A stretch of DNA of 64,000 nt, from assembly GCF_008728855.1 (NCBI RefSeq), contig NZ_CP042906.1, forward strand, positions 744,001-808,000, in the 5' to 3' direction. The stretch's first letter is position 1. Each line of letters begins with the position of its first letter. Shown in pieces: positions 18,696 through 26,767 of the stretch. The position numbers and the translations under genes are program-made. This stretch comes from Hypericibacter terrae. GTDB taxonomy: Bacteria > Pseudomonadota > Alphaproteobacteria > Dongiales > Dongiaceae. Under the pieces are notes generated by a model that saw only the letters and a program-made list of their open reading frames with translations, ran no database searches and had not been told where the DNA came from.

Positions 18696-19018
18696 GGTCC
18701 AGGCCCTCCCCAACGTTCCACCCCAGAAGACCACCCTAGGCGCCCTTGTGGAGTCGCGCGAATCCTCAATCGGCGATTATGGCCCTGCCCGATGGGAGGA
18801 GCGATGCGGCCCGCAGCATTTCTCGTGTCGTCGTCAGGGTTATTCCATCCCGTTGCCGGCTCGATGGGGTCGACGGCGATCTCGAGGCTCGCACTACGGG
18901 CCCGGCCTCGCGCGGCGCGAGCGGTGATCCGGGCGGCGCTGAAGCGCGCTTCCCTGCGGGGTTCGTGACAGCCTTGCGCCCATGGTTCGGGCCCGCCCGT
19001 TCTGCTACCGTTCCGCCC
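18696..19018. other. Divergent intergenic region between norB and mutL
   Basis: About 320 bp without a convincing gene. It must hold both promoters. I see no clear TTGAT-N4-ATCAA-type site, no repeat element and no strong terminator hairpin. Confidence 0.5.
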
Positions 19019-20872
19019 ATGGTGATTCGTCTTTTGCCGCCCGATCTGGTCAACCGCATCGCCGCCGGCGAGGTGGTCGAGCGGCCCGCTTCCGCCGTGA
19101 AGGAGCTGGTCGAGAATGCGCTCGATGCGGGGGCCAGCCGCGTCGAGGTGATGCTGCGCGAGGGCGGCCGAAGCCTGATCCTGGTCGAGGACGACGGCGG
19201 CGGCATGACGCCTTCCGAGCTCGAGCTCGCGGTCGAGCGCCACGCCACCTCGAAGCTGCCCGACGACGATCTGGTCCATATCGCGACCCTGGGCTTCCGC
19301 GGCGAGGCGCTGCCCTCGATCGCAGCCGTGAGCCGCCTCACGCTCACCAGCCGCAAGGCGGGTGCCGACAGCGCCTGGAGCCTGGCGCTCGAAGCCGGTG
19401 CCAAGGGCAAGCCGCAGCCGGCGGCCCTGGCGCAGGGGACCCGCGTCGAAGTCCGCGATCTCTTCTTCGCCACCCCGGCGCGGCTGAAATTTCTCAAGGC
19501 GCCCCGCACCGAGCTCGGCCATGCCGAGGAGGTGGTGAAGCGCCTCGCCATGGCCCATCCCGAGGTGGCCTTCACCTTGCGCGACGAGACCCGCGTCCTC
19601 TTCCGCTTCCAGCCGCCGGGCGCCGACCTGATCGGCGACCAGACGGGCGCGCGCCTCGCGCGCCTTGGCGCCATCATGGGCCGCGACTTCCAGGAGAACG
19701 CGCTGGCGCTCGATGCGCGGCGCGAGGGCCTGCGCCTCACCGGCCATGCCGGCCTGCCGACCTTGAACCGCGCGACCTCCGACCAGCAGTTCCTCTTCGT
19801 CAATGGCCGGCCGGTGCGCGACCGGCTGCTGCAGGGCGCCGTGCGCGGCGCCTATCAGGATTTCCTCGCCCGCGACCGCCATCCGCTGGTGGCGCTCTTC
19901 CTCGAGCTGCCGCCCGAGGAGGTCGATGTGAATGTCCACCCTGCCAAAGCCGAGGTGCGCTTCCGCGATCCGGGGCTGGTGCGCGGCCTCATCGTCGGCG
20001 CCATCCGCCACGCGCTGGCCGAGGCCGGCCACCGCGCCTCGACCACGGTCGCGCAGGCGGCGCTGGGGGCGCTGCAGGCGGGCTCGGGCTATGGCGGTTC
20101 GCTCGGCGCGGAGCCGGCCTTTGCCGGCGCTCCCTCGCGCTTCTTCCAGGGGAACTATGGCGGCCCTCGCGGCGGCACGCTGCCGCATCGCCTCGCCGAG
20201 GCGGCGGCCGAAGCCTTCGCGCCGCTCGAAGGCTTCGACCGGCCCTCGGCGCGCGGGGTCGGCGAGGCCGAGACGGCGTCACCCAGCAGCGCCTATCCCC
20301 TCGGCGTCGCGCGCGGGCAGCTGCACGAGACCTATATCGTGGCGCAGACCGCGGACGGCATCGTCATCGTCGACCAGCATGCGGCCCATGAGCGGCTGGT
20401 CTATGAGCGCATGAAGCAGGCGCTGGCCGAGACCGGCGTGGCGCGGCAGGGGCTGCTCATTCCGGAAGTGGTCGAGCTGGAGGAGCCCGCGGTCGCGCGC
20501 CTGGTCGCGCGCGCCGCCGAGCTGGCCGAGCTGGGCCTTGTGCTGGAGGGCTTCGGACCCGGCGCCGTCGTGGTGCGCGAGGTGCCGGCGATGCTGGGGC
20601 CGACCGACGCCAAGGGCCTGGTGCGCGATCTGGCCGACGAGCTGGCCGCGATGGGCGAGGCGCTGTCGCTGAAGGAGCGGCTCGAGCATGTCTGCGGCAC
20701 CATGGCCTGCCATGGCAGCGTGCGCGCGGGCCGGCGCCTGACCCAGCCCGAGATGGACGCGCTCCTGCGCCAGATGGAAGCCACCCCTCACTCCGGTCAA
20801 TGCAATCACGGCCGCCCCACTTACGTGGAGCTCAAGCTCGCCGACATCGAGCGGCTGTTCGGGCGGCGGTAA
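19019..20872 (+). CDS. mutL: DNA mismatch repair protein MutL
   Basis: 617 residues. The N-terminal GHKL ATPase motifs are all present: [21 protein letters not shown] and [12 protein letters not shown], followed by the [13 protein letters not shown] segment. The C-terminal dimerisation domain carries the endonuclease motif DQHA-x2-E-x4-E as [12 protein letters not shown], plus CHGSVRAGR and QCNHGRPT. This MutL should therefore be a latent nicking endonuclease, as expected for bacteria without MutH. ATG 19019 starts the conserved [18 protein letters not shown] block. Longer in-frame starts add unrelated sequence. Confidence 0.96.
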   Translation: MVIRLLPPDLVNRIAAGEVVERPASAVKELVENALDAGASRVEVMLREGGRSLILVEDDGGGMTPSELELAVERHATSKLPDDDLVHIATLGFRGEALPSIAAVSRLTLTSRKAGADSAWSLALEAGAKGKPQPAALAQGTRVEVRDLFFATPARLKFLKAPRTELGHAEEVVKRLAMAHPEVAFTLRDETRVLFRFQPPGADLIGDQTGARLARLGAIMGRDFQENALALDARREGLRLTGHAGLPTLNRATSDQQFLFVNGRPVRDRLLQGAVRGAYQDFLARDRHPLVALFLELPPEEVDVNVHPAKAEVRFRDPGLVRGLIVGAIRHALAEAGHRASTTVAQAALGALQAGSGYGGSLGAEPAFAGAPSRFFQGNYGGPRGGTLPHRLAEAAAEAFAPLEGFDRPSARGVGEAETASPSSAYPLGVARGQLHETYIVAQTADGIVIVDQHAAHERLVYERMKQALAETGVARQGLLIPEVVELEEPAVARLVARAAELAELGLVLEGFGPGAVVVREVPAMLGPTDAKGLVRDLADELAAMGEALSLKERLEHVCGTMACHGSVRAGRRLTQPEMDALLRQMEATPHSGQCNHGRPTYVELKLADIERLFGRR

Positions 20873-20905
20873 AACGGAAGGTCGCTTCGCTCCCTGACTC
20901 CAGGT

Positions 20906-20998
20906 TCCCCTCTCCCTACCCCCTCCCGCAAGGGGAGGGGGCTAGAAAATATTGAAACCACGCCCCCTCCCCTTGCGGGAGGGGGTAGGGGGAGGGGT
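20906..20998. repeat. Family A paired repeat element downstream of mutL
   Basis: Two inverted arms, 20906-20941 and 20962-20998, flank a 20-bp spacer. The palindromic heads face each other. The left arm has small differences (CCCCTCTCCC). It starts 34 bp after the mutL stop and fills the mutL to beta-lactamase gap. No other signal was seen in that gap. Confidence 0.92.
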
Positions 20999-21072
20999 TC
21001 GTTCAGGAAGAGGCGCAGCCGATCTCTCGAAAATCACCACGCGCCGCTTCTTTCCGTTTTAGTTTCTCCTCC

Positions 21073-21975
21073 ATGACCCAAATCGAATCTCTCCGTCACA
21101 CCGCCATCACGCGCCGCAGGCTGCTGGCCATCGCGACCTCGACCTTGGTCGGTGGCGCTATCCTCGCCGCGCGGCCTGCCGCGGCGGCCGAGCCCGATTT
21201 CAAGGCCATTCGCGCGCGCATCGGCGGCAGTCTCGGCGTTCACGCGCTCGATACGCAGACCGGGCGGCGCATCGGCTATGACGACAGCTCGCTCTTCGCC
21301 ATGGCCTCGACCTTCAAGCTGCCGCTGGCGGCGGCGGTGTTGCTGCAGGTCGATCGCGGGCAGCTCGACCTCGACCAGGCGATTCCGATCCACGCGTCGG
21401 ATCTGGTGAATTACGCGCCGGTCACCTCGACGCATCTGGCGCAGGGCTCGATCACGGTGCGCGAGCTCCTGGCCGCCATCATCGAGGTCAGCGACAATAC
21501 GGCGGCCAATCTGCTGCTGGACCTCATCGGCGGGCCGCAGGGCTTCACGCAATTCGTCCGCGACCTCGGCGATCGCGTAACGCGGCTCGACCGTTTCGAG
21601 CCCGAGCTCAACACCAATCTCTCCGCCGATCTTCGCGACACCACGACCGCCCGCGCCATGGTGGACGACATGGCCGGGTTCCTGACGGGCCCGGTGTTAT
21701 CGGACGCGTCGCGGACCCTCCTGATCGGCTGGCTGGTCAGTTCGCGCACCGGCCTCGCGCGCATCCGCGCAGGATTGCCGTCGGACTGGAAGGCCGGCGA
21801 CAAGTCGGGCAGCGGCGCCAATGGTGCCATCAACGACGTCGCCATCGCCTGGCCGCCCGGCCGCAAGCCGATCCTGATCGCCATCTATCTCTCCGGCTCC
21901 TCGCACACGCCGGACTCGCTCAGCGCCGCCCATGCCGAGATCGCGACGGCGATCGCGCGGGAATTCATGGCGTGA
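21073..21975 (+). CDS. Class A beta-lactamase, Tat-exported
   Basis: Periplasmic serine beta-lactamase of 300 residues. A twin-arginine signal (TRRRLLAIATSTLVGGAIL) is followed by an Ala-rich cleavage site. The active-site motifs are complete: S79-T-F-K82 (catalytic Ser and Lys), S140-D-N142, the omega-loop R-x-E-P-E-L-N with E174, and K242-S-G244. All three motifs and the omega-loop Glu are intact, so it should hydrolyse a beta-lactam. The spectrum cannot be read from sequence. It is probably a chromosomal resident gene: its base composition matches its neighbours, although an IS4 element sits directly downstream. Confidence 0.93.
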   Translation: MTQIESLRHTAITRRRLLAIATSTLVGGAILAARPAAAAEPDFKAIRARIGGSLGVHALDTQTGRRIGYDDSSLFAMASTFKLPLAAAVLLQVDRGQLDLDQAIPIHASDLVNYAPVTSTHLAQGSITVRELLAAIIEVSDNTAANLLLDLIGGPQGFTQFVRDLGDRVTRLDRFEPELNTNLSADLRDTTTARAMVDDMAGFLTGPVLSDASRTLLIGWLVSSRTGLARIRAGLPSDWKAGDKSGSGANGAINDVAIAWPPGRKPILIAIYLSGSSHTPDSLSAAHAEIATAIAREFMA

Positions 21976-22048
21976 CGGAAAAACGGAAACGCGCCTGCGC
22001 CGGTTGAGTCTTCGCGCCGCCCCCTCCCCCTACCCCCTCCCGCGAGGG

Positions 22049-23476
22049 CTACGGCATTCACGGAAGTGATTCCGTGTTGGAAGTAAATATGATTCAAGAT
22101 CTTCGGGGTGATTTTGCGAGGATCTGGCGATGTCGTTTGGCGATATTCGTGTTGAGAAGCGAGGGGATTGGCTGATCGAGCGGGTTGCGGCGACGGGGTC
22201 GCTGGTGCTGCGCCAGCTGGGAGAGAACCGGGCGGGCGAGATGGCGGTGCATCGGTTTCTGTCCTCGCCCTATGTTTCGGTGGAGCGGATTGTCGAGACG
22301 CTGGCGGGCCGAACGGGGGAACGATGCGTGGGGCGTCATGTGCTGGCGGTCCAGGACACGACCGAGATCAACTTCGCCGGCCGGGATAAGAAGCGCCGTG
22401 GGTTCGGGCCGGCGGGGAATGGAACGACGCCGGGCTTTTTCATCCATCCGGTGATTGCGGTGGATGTGGAGAGCGAGGCAGTGGTCGGGCTGGTCGATGC
22501 GGCGATCTGGACGCGGGCTGACGAGGCGGCGGCGCGCCGGCGCAGCCGGGCCTCGGGGGACAAGGAATCGGCGCGCTGGCTGGCGGGCTGCGCGAGCGCG
22601 GTCGCGAGCTTGAGCGGGGCGGCGCGCGTGACCATGGTGGCCGACCGGGAAAGCGATCTTTACCCGCTCTTTGCCAGCAAGCCCGAGGGTCTCGATTTGA
22701 TCGTGCGGGCGGCCCAGAACCGCAACTTGGCCGAGGGCAGTCCTCTGTTCGAGGCGCTCGGGGATGCAGCGTGCCTCCGGGTTTGCAAGGTCCGGGTGGC
22801 GCCGCGCGGGCCGGGCGACAAGGGCCGCATCGCCACCGTGGAGCTGCGTGCCGGGAAGGTGCGGATCGCCCGGCCGGTCAACGGCCTGGTGGAGAAGCTG
22901 CCTCGGGAGATCGAGCTCAACCTGGTCGAGGCCCGCGAGGTCGAGGCGCCGGCCGGTAAGACCCCGCTGCTGTGGCGCCTGCTCACCACCCATGCCGTCG
23001 CCGATGGCGCGCAAGCCGAGGATGTCGTCCAGCTCTATCGGTTGCGCTGGCGCATTGAGCAGACCTTCCGCGCCTTGAAGAGCGACGGCCTCGCCCTCGA
23101 AGACAGTCAACTGGTCGACGCCGAGCGCCTGTTCAATCTGGCCGCCATCGGATTGGCGGGTGCGGTGCGCACCATCCAGCTGGTCGATGCCCGCGATGGC
23201 GGTCCGCGCCCCGCCACCGATGTGATCGACGAGGCCTTCGCCATCCCGCTCGAGCGCCTCTCCAAAAAATTGGAGGGCAAGACCCAGAGGCAGAAAAACC
23301 CACACCCACCCGGATCTCTCGCCTTCGTCGCCTGGATCGCCGCTCGTCTCGGCGGTTGGAATTGCTACTACAAGCCCCCGGGACCAAAGACCATGCGCTA
23401 TGGCTGGAACCAACTCGCCGCGCGTCTCGAGGGTTACGCCCTCGCTACCGAAGGCAAAAATCCGTGAATCCCGTAG
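22049..23476 (+). mobile_element. IS4-family insertion sequence, complete, 1428 bp
   Basis: Terminal inverted repeats CTACGGCATTCACGGA (22049-22064) and its partner at 23461-23476 match at 15 of 16 positions. The direct repeat CCCGCGAGGG at 22039-22048 and 23477-23486 is a 10-bp target duplication, in the 9-12 bp range usual for IS4-type elements. One intact transposase gene fills the element, and its stop codon lies inside the right terminal repeat. Well-matched ends and an intact gene suggest recent insertion. Confidence 0.93.
22130..23467 (+). CDS. IS4 family transposase
   Basis: A 445-residue DDE transposase that cuts and joins the ends of its own element. First Asp in AVQDTTEINF, second in MVADRESDLYPLF. 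The glutamate lies in the IS4 signature YRLRWRIEQTFRALK (Y-x2-R-x3-E-x6-K type). The N-terminal DNA-binding region and a C-terminal tail (NCYYKPPGPKTMRYGW) are complete, with no frameshift. It is intact and so may be active. Confidence 0.93.
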   Translation: MSFGDIRVEKRGDWLIERVAATGSLVLRQLGENRAGEMAVHRFLSSPYVSVERIVETLAGRTGERCVGRHVLAVQDTTEINFAGRDKKRRGFGPAGNGTTPGFFIHPVIAVDVESEAVVGLVDAAIWTRADEAAARRRSRASGDKESARWLAGCASAVASLSGAARVTMVADRESDLYPLFASKPEGLDLIVRAAQNRNLAEGSPLFEALGDAACLRVCKVRVAPRGPGDKGRIATVELRAGKVRIARPVNGLVEKLPREIELNLVEAREVEAPAGKTPLLWRLLTTHAVADGAQAEDVVQLYRLRWRIEQTFRALKSDGLALEDSQLVDAERLFNLAAIGLAGAVRTIQLVDARDGGPRPATDVIDEAFAIPLERLSKKLEGKTQRQKNPHPPGSLAFVAWIAARLGGWNCYYKPPGPKTMRYGWNQLAARLEGYALATEGKNP

Positions 23477-23667
23477 CCCGCGAGGGGAGGGGGCTAGAAA
23501 AAATAAATCGACGCCCCTTCCCCTTGGGAAGAGAGAGCTGCAGAAAATGAATCCACGCCTCCTCCCCTTGCGGGAGGGGGTAGGGGGAGGGGTTGATTCA
23601 GGATTGGGCTCGCTCGCCCTCTCAAAAATCAAGGCGCGTTTCCGCGTTCCGTCCTAGGCTCGCGCGC

Positions 23668-24282
23668 ATGGGACAGATCGACTCCCTGATCCGCAGCGCG
23701 GTGTCGGCGTTCAATGCGGGCTCGCCGGATTCGGCGCAGGCGCTTTGCCTGGAGGGGCTGCGCCTGGCGCCCGACGACATGGCGCTGCATCACCTGCTCG
23801 CCAACATCCTGTTCGCGAAGGGCGACCCGCAGGGTGCCGCCCTGCATCTGATGCCCTCCTTGCGCCGGCAATCGGCCAACCCGCCCGCGCGCAAGCTCGC
23901 GGCCAAGATCGCGCGCCAGCTCTGGGAACGGGGCGACCCCGAAACGGCGGCAGCCCTGCTGACGCTCGCGATCGACGAGGCCAGCCCCGCCTCGTTCTGG
24001 TTCGATCTGGGCCTGGCGCGCCAGGACCTCCAGGACCTCGAGGGTGCGGCCGCCGCCTATCGCGCGGCGCTCGAACGCCAGCCAACCCTGGCCGAGGCGG
24101 CGGTCAATCTGGGCGTGGTGCTGCAGGAGGCGGGCGATCTCGCGGGCGCCATGGCGGCCTATGGCCGGGCCTACCGCCTGCGGCCCTCGACCTTCGGCAT
24201 GATCGCGCATGCGCTGACCTCCTCGCCCAAGGGCAGGCTCTGGCTCGATCTCGAGGCGTTGAAGCGGGCGCTGGGCGGCTGA
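23668..24282 (+). CDS. Tetratricopeptide repeat protein
   Basis: A 204-residue, entirely helical protein of about five TPR-like units. The clearest is FWFDLGLARQDLQDLEGAAA and the following AAVNLGVVLQEAGDLAGAM. No signal peptide, membrane segment or catalytic domain, so it is likely a cytosolic scaffold. ATG 23668 begins the first helix. A longer frame would run back into repeat DNA. Specific partner unknown. Confidence 0.8.
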   Translation: MGQIDSLIRSAVSAFNAGSPDSAQALCLEGLRLAPDDMALHHLLANILFAKGDPQGAALHLMPSLRRQSANPPARKLAAKIARQLWERGDPETAAALLTLAIDEASPASFWFDLGLARQDLQDLEGAAAAYRAALERQPTLAEAAVNLGVVLQEAGDLAGAMAAYGRAYRLRPSTFGMIAHALTSSPKGRLWLDLEALKRALGG

Positions 24283-24295
24283 GCGTTCCCTCGCG

Positions 24296-24997
24296 CTATT
24301 CGCGGCGCTTGGCGCGGAACTGTTTGCGATAGATCCCCGGCTTCGTGAGCACCTGGGCGACGGTGCCGGCATAGGCCGCCTGCCGGGCGGGATCGAAGCT
24401 CTCGCAGACGAGATCGAGGCCCGCGCGCGACACCGGGAAACATTGCGCGACCGGCATGCCCTTCGGCAGCAGGCCGGTGAAATCCGGATCGACCCAGACC
24501 GCGGGAAAATTGATCCCGCCATCCTGGAAGCGGTCGGAATCGACCAGCCCCGTCAGCAGCCGGAAGGGCAGGTCGTCGCGATTGACCGGATGGGTCGCGT
24601 AGAGCGACCAGCCGGGCTCGAGCTCGACCGTCCAGAAGCTGTTGAATTTGAGCGCCGAGCGTCCGTTGGCGAAGGGCGCGCCCGCGAACTGCTCGGCAAC
24701 ATGGAAGCTCAAGGGCGCGCGCGGATGGCCCGCGGTGGCGGGCTCGGGGATGTCCCAGTCCCAGGCGACCGCGTCCTTCTCGATCCGCACGTCGCAGGGC
24801 AGCGGCATGACGAAGCCATGGGTCATCGCATCGACGAAGGGCGGGCATTGCTTGACGGTGCGGATCTCACGGCCATGGCTCTCGGAGAAGGCCTTGGCCG
24901 GCATCGCCTTCAGCCAGCCGGGCAGCGCGTCGCGCGCCGGCAGCGGGCGGGGGAGATGCTCGGCCAGCGCCGGATCGCAGCGGAAGACGATGCGCAT
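24296..24997 (-). CDS. Conserved protein of unknown function (possibly DUF6065)
   Basis: A 233-residue soluble protein. It has no signal peptide and no catalytic motif I recognise. The conserved-looking features are a tryptophan-rich segment (VAWDWDIPEP), NSFWTVELEPGWSLYATHPVNR, and GGINFPAVWVDPDF. These recall proteins grouped as DUF6065, but I am not certain of the match. ATG 24997 is chosen over 25024 because GGAG lies 8 bp upstream. It converges on the TPR gene, with 13 bp between stops. Confidence 0.6.
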   Translation of the reverse strand: MRIVFRCDPALAEHLPRPLPARDALPGWLKAMPAKAFSESHGREIRTVKQCPPFVDAMTHGFVMPLPCDVRIEKDAVAWDWDIPEPATAGHPRAPLSFHVAEQFAGAPFANGRSALKFNSFWTVELEPGWSLYATHPVNRDDLPFRLLTGLVDSDRFQDGGINFPAVWVDPDFTGLLPKGMPVAQCFPVSRAGLDLVCESFDPARQAAYAGTVAQVLTKPGIYRKQFRAKRRE

Positions 24998-25113
24998 GGC
25001 AGGAGCTCCCGACGGAAGCCCCATGCTCGCGACCGCGCGGCGGCGGAATCAAATGAAGGATTGTCCATGGGGAAGAACGGAAGCGGGCTTTCGCCCGCTG
25101 ACTCTTCTATTGA

Positions 25114-25264
25114 ACCCCTCCCCCTACCCCCTCCCGCAAGGGGAGGGGGCTGGGTCAAATTCTGATTCAGCCTCGCAGTAGCGCCAGCGCGACGAAGAAA
25201 ACGCGGGAGCGGTCAGAAAATACTCACGCCCCCTCCCCTTGCGGGAGGGGGTAGGGGGAGGGGT
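25114..25264. repeat. Family A paired repeat element
   Basis: Two 37-bp inverted arms, 25114-25150 and 25228-25264, with heads facing inward and a 77-bp spacer (151 bp in all). A separate small hairpin (AGCGGGC TTTC GCCCGCT) lies just to its left at 25082-25099. The element occupies the gap between the unknown protein's promoter side and the 3' end of the gene at 25319. Confidence 0.92.
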
Positions 25265-25318
25265 ACTTGCTGCAATGTGTGATGTTGAGAGAGAAGTCTC
25301 GACAGCACCGACCTCGCG

Positions 25319-25948
25319 CTACTGCAGCCCGCCCGTGCGCCCGATGGTGCGGCAGGTGCGGGCGGAGTCGGCGAGATCGCAGAGCTCGGCGTCGCGCACC
25401 ACCGAGACCCAGTCCTTGGCGTTCGCCTGCTGCAGCGGATGCTGGGTTTCGTCGTCGCCATGCCAGGCGCGCTGCACCACATGGAGCGCCTTCTGGCCCT
25501 GGATCGCCTTGATCGCCAGGAACTCGATGTTCTTGAGCACGACGCCCGGTGCGGCCTTGCCCGGATCGGGGCCCTTGCACTCGACATAGGCGAGCGCCAC
25601 GAGATAGCCGTTCTCCCCGCTCGAGCGCGGGCCCTCATGCCGGGTCGCCTGGCAGCCGGCGCCGAAGGCCGCGACCACCCGGTCGAGATAATGCCCGGGA
25701 TCGAGCTGGGCCCCGGGGAACTCCTGGACCGTGACCATGTCGGTCCAGTCGGTGACCGACTGGCCCTTCTGCAGATACTCCACGATGGTCTGGGTGGAAT
25801 CCTCGTGGCGCCAGGCTTCGTCCCAGCTGCTGGGGATGGCGACGAAGAGCTGCTCGCTGGCCCGCGCCGGGCGGGCGAGGCCGGGCAGGGCCAGGGCGAG
25901 CAACGCCACGCTCAACCCGACGGCGAGCAGCCGACCCAGCCTGGCCAT
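25319..25948 (-). CDS. Secreted protein of unknown function
   Basis: A 209-residue protein with a clear Sec signal (ARLGRLLAVGLSVALLALAL) and cleavage near ARPARASEQ. The mature part has no family I recognise. It contains FVAIPSSWDEAW near its start and four cysteines (in GCQATRH, VECKGPD, ELCDLAD and RTCRTIG) that could form periplasmic disulfides. ATG 25948 has a GGGGGA ribosome-binding site upstream, so it is preferred over the TTG at 25966. Confidence 0.65.
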   Translation of the reverse strand: MARLGRLLAVGLSVALLALALPGLARPARASEQLFVAIPSSWDEAWRHEDSTQTIVEYLQKGQSVTDWTDMVTVQEFPGAQLDPGHYLDRVVAAFGAGCQATRHEGPRSSGENGYLVALAYVECKGPDPGKAAPGVVLKNIEFLAIKAIQGQKALHVVQRAWHGDDETQHPLQQANAKDWVSVVRDAELCDLADSARTCRTIGRTGGLQ

Positions 25949-26083
25949 GATGATGACGTCCCCCAACTCGAATCCCGGGGCGAGGCTAGTGTCCCGCCAC
26001 CAGCCCGGTCAAGCGGCGCGGGGACAAATAATGTTCATGCGGAAAGCGGAATGCGGAAGGCCGCTGACGCGACCTGACTGCTT

Positions 26084-26198
26084 ACCCCTCCCCCTACCCC
26101 CTCCCGCAAGGGAAGGGGGCGTGGTTAGCGTAAAACTCGCTCGAAGCTTAGAAGTTGAGCGAAGCGATCACATTGACTTAGGGGGTAGGGGGAGGGGT
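26084..26198. repeat. Family A repeat element, 115-bp long-form
   Basis: A full arm at 26084-26120 is followed by the long-form core with TTGAGCGAAGCGATCACATT. A half-arm without palindromic head, GGGGGTAGGGGGAGGGGT, ends at 26198. It has the same length and core as 11621-11735 in opposite orientation. It lies 6 bp past the rsmD stop. Confidence 0.92.
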
Positions 26199-26203
26199 GG
26201 CCG

Positions 26204-26767
26204 CTAGTCGCGATACTTCAAGAACGTCAGCTTCGCCTTGCCGTAGCGGCGTTCGTCCAGCGCGGTGAAGCCTTCGGGCGGGGCGAGGTCTTCGACCGTC
26301 GCGGTCTCGACCACGGCGATGGCGCCCGGTGCCAGCCAGCCCTGGCGGGCGAGGGCGGCCAGGGCCGGCGCCGCCAGGCCCTTGCCGTAGGGCGGGTCGA
26401 GGAAGGCCAGCGCCGCGGCGGCCGGCGCGGCGCCGGGTTTGGTCGCGTCCACCTGGCGAAGGCTCACCCGCGCGATCTCGCCCAGCGCCATCGCGTTGCC
26501 GCGCGCCAGCGTGATGGCGGCGGCGTCGTTGTCGATCAGGATCGCCTTGGCGGCGCCGCGCGACAGCGCCTCGAGGCCGAGGGCGCCGGTGCCGCAGAAG
26601 ACGTCGAGCACGATCGCGTCGCGGATGACGAGGCCGGCCTTGGCCGGCGCGCCATGCTCGAGGATGTTGAAGAGCGACTGGCGCGCGCGGTCGGAGGTCG
26701 GGCGGATGGCGTCGCCCTCGGGCGCCGCCAGCGCGCGGCCCCTAAGACGGCCGGCGACGATGCGCAT
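26204..26767 (-). CDS. rsmD: 16S rRNA (guanine(966)-N(2))-methyltransferase RsmD
   Basis: Methylates G966 of 16S rRNA using SAM. A 187-residue Rossmann methyltransferase. It starts MRIVAGRLRGR, which is typical of RsmD. Motif I is VLDVFCGTGALGLEALSRG and the catalytic N-methylase motif is DPPYGKG. The start overlaps the end of the pseudouridine synthase gene by 26 bp, so the two rRNA-modification genes form one transcript. Confidence 0.94.
   Translation of the reverse strand: MRIVAGRLRGRALAAPEGDAIRPTSDRARQSLFNILEHGAPAKAGLVIRDAIVLDVFCGTGALGLEALSRGAAKAILIDNDAAAITLARGNAMALGEIARVSLRQVDATKPGAAPAAAALAFLDPPYGKGLAAPALAALARQGWLAPGAIAVVETATVEDLAPPEGFTALDERRYGKAKLTFLKYRD

Larger units (their letters stand above)
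22020..23593. repeat. Family A repeat element split by an insertion sequence
   Basis: The left part is 22020-22048 and the right part is 23477-23593. Removing the IS and one copy of the 10-bp target duplication restores the standard palindromic head (CCCTCCCGCGAGGGGAGGGGG with A replaced by G). A degenerate arm (23512-23537) and a full G-rich arm (23557-23593) complete it. The repeat was therefore present before the IS arrived. Confidence 0.88.

Noticed and set aside
18746-19018. A longer mutL start that would add 91 residues
   Set aside because: MutL proteins begin at the conserved [18 protein letters not shown] block. The added sequence is unrelated and lies in the promoter region.
22043-23482. 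A 6-bp target duplication (CGCGAG) with longer IS ends beginning GGCTACGG
   Set aside because: It is possible but less likely. Taking the full direct repeat gives 10 bp, in the IS4 range, and still leaves 15 of 16 matching terminal bases.
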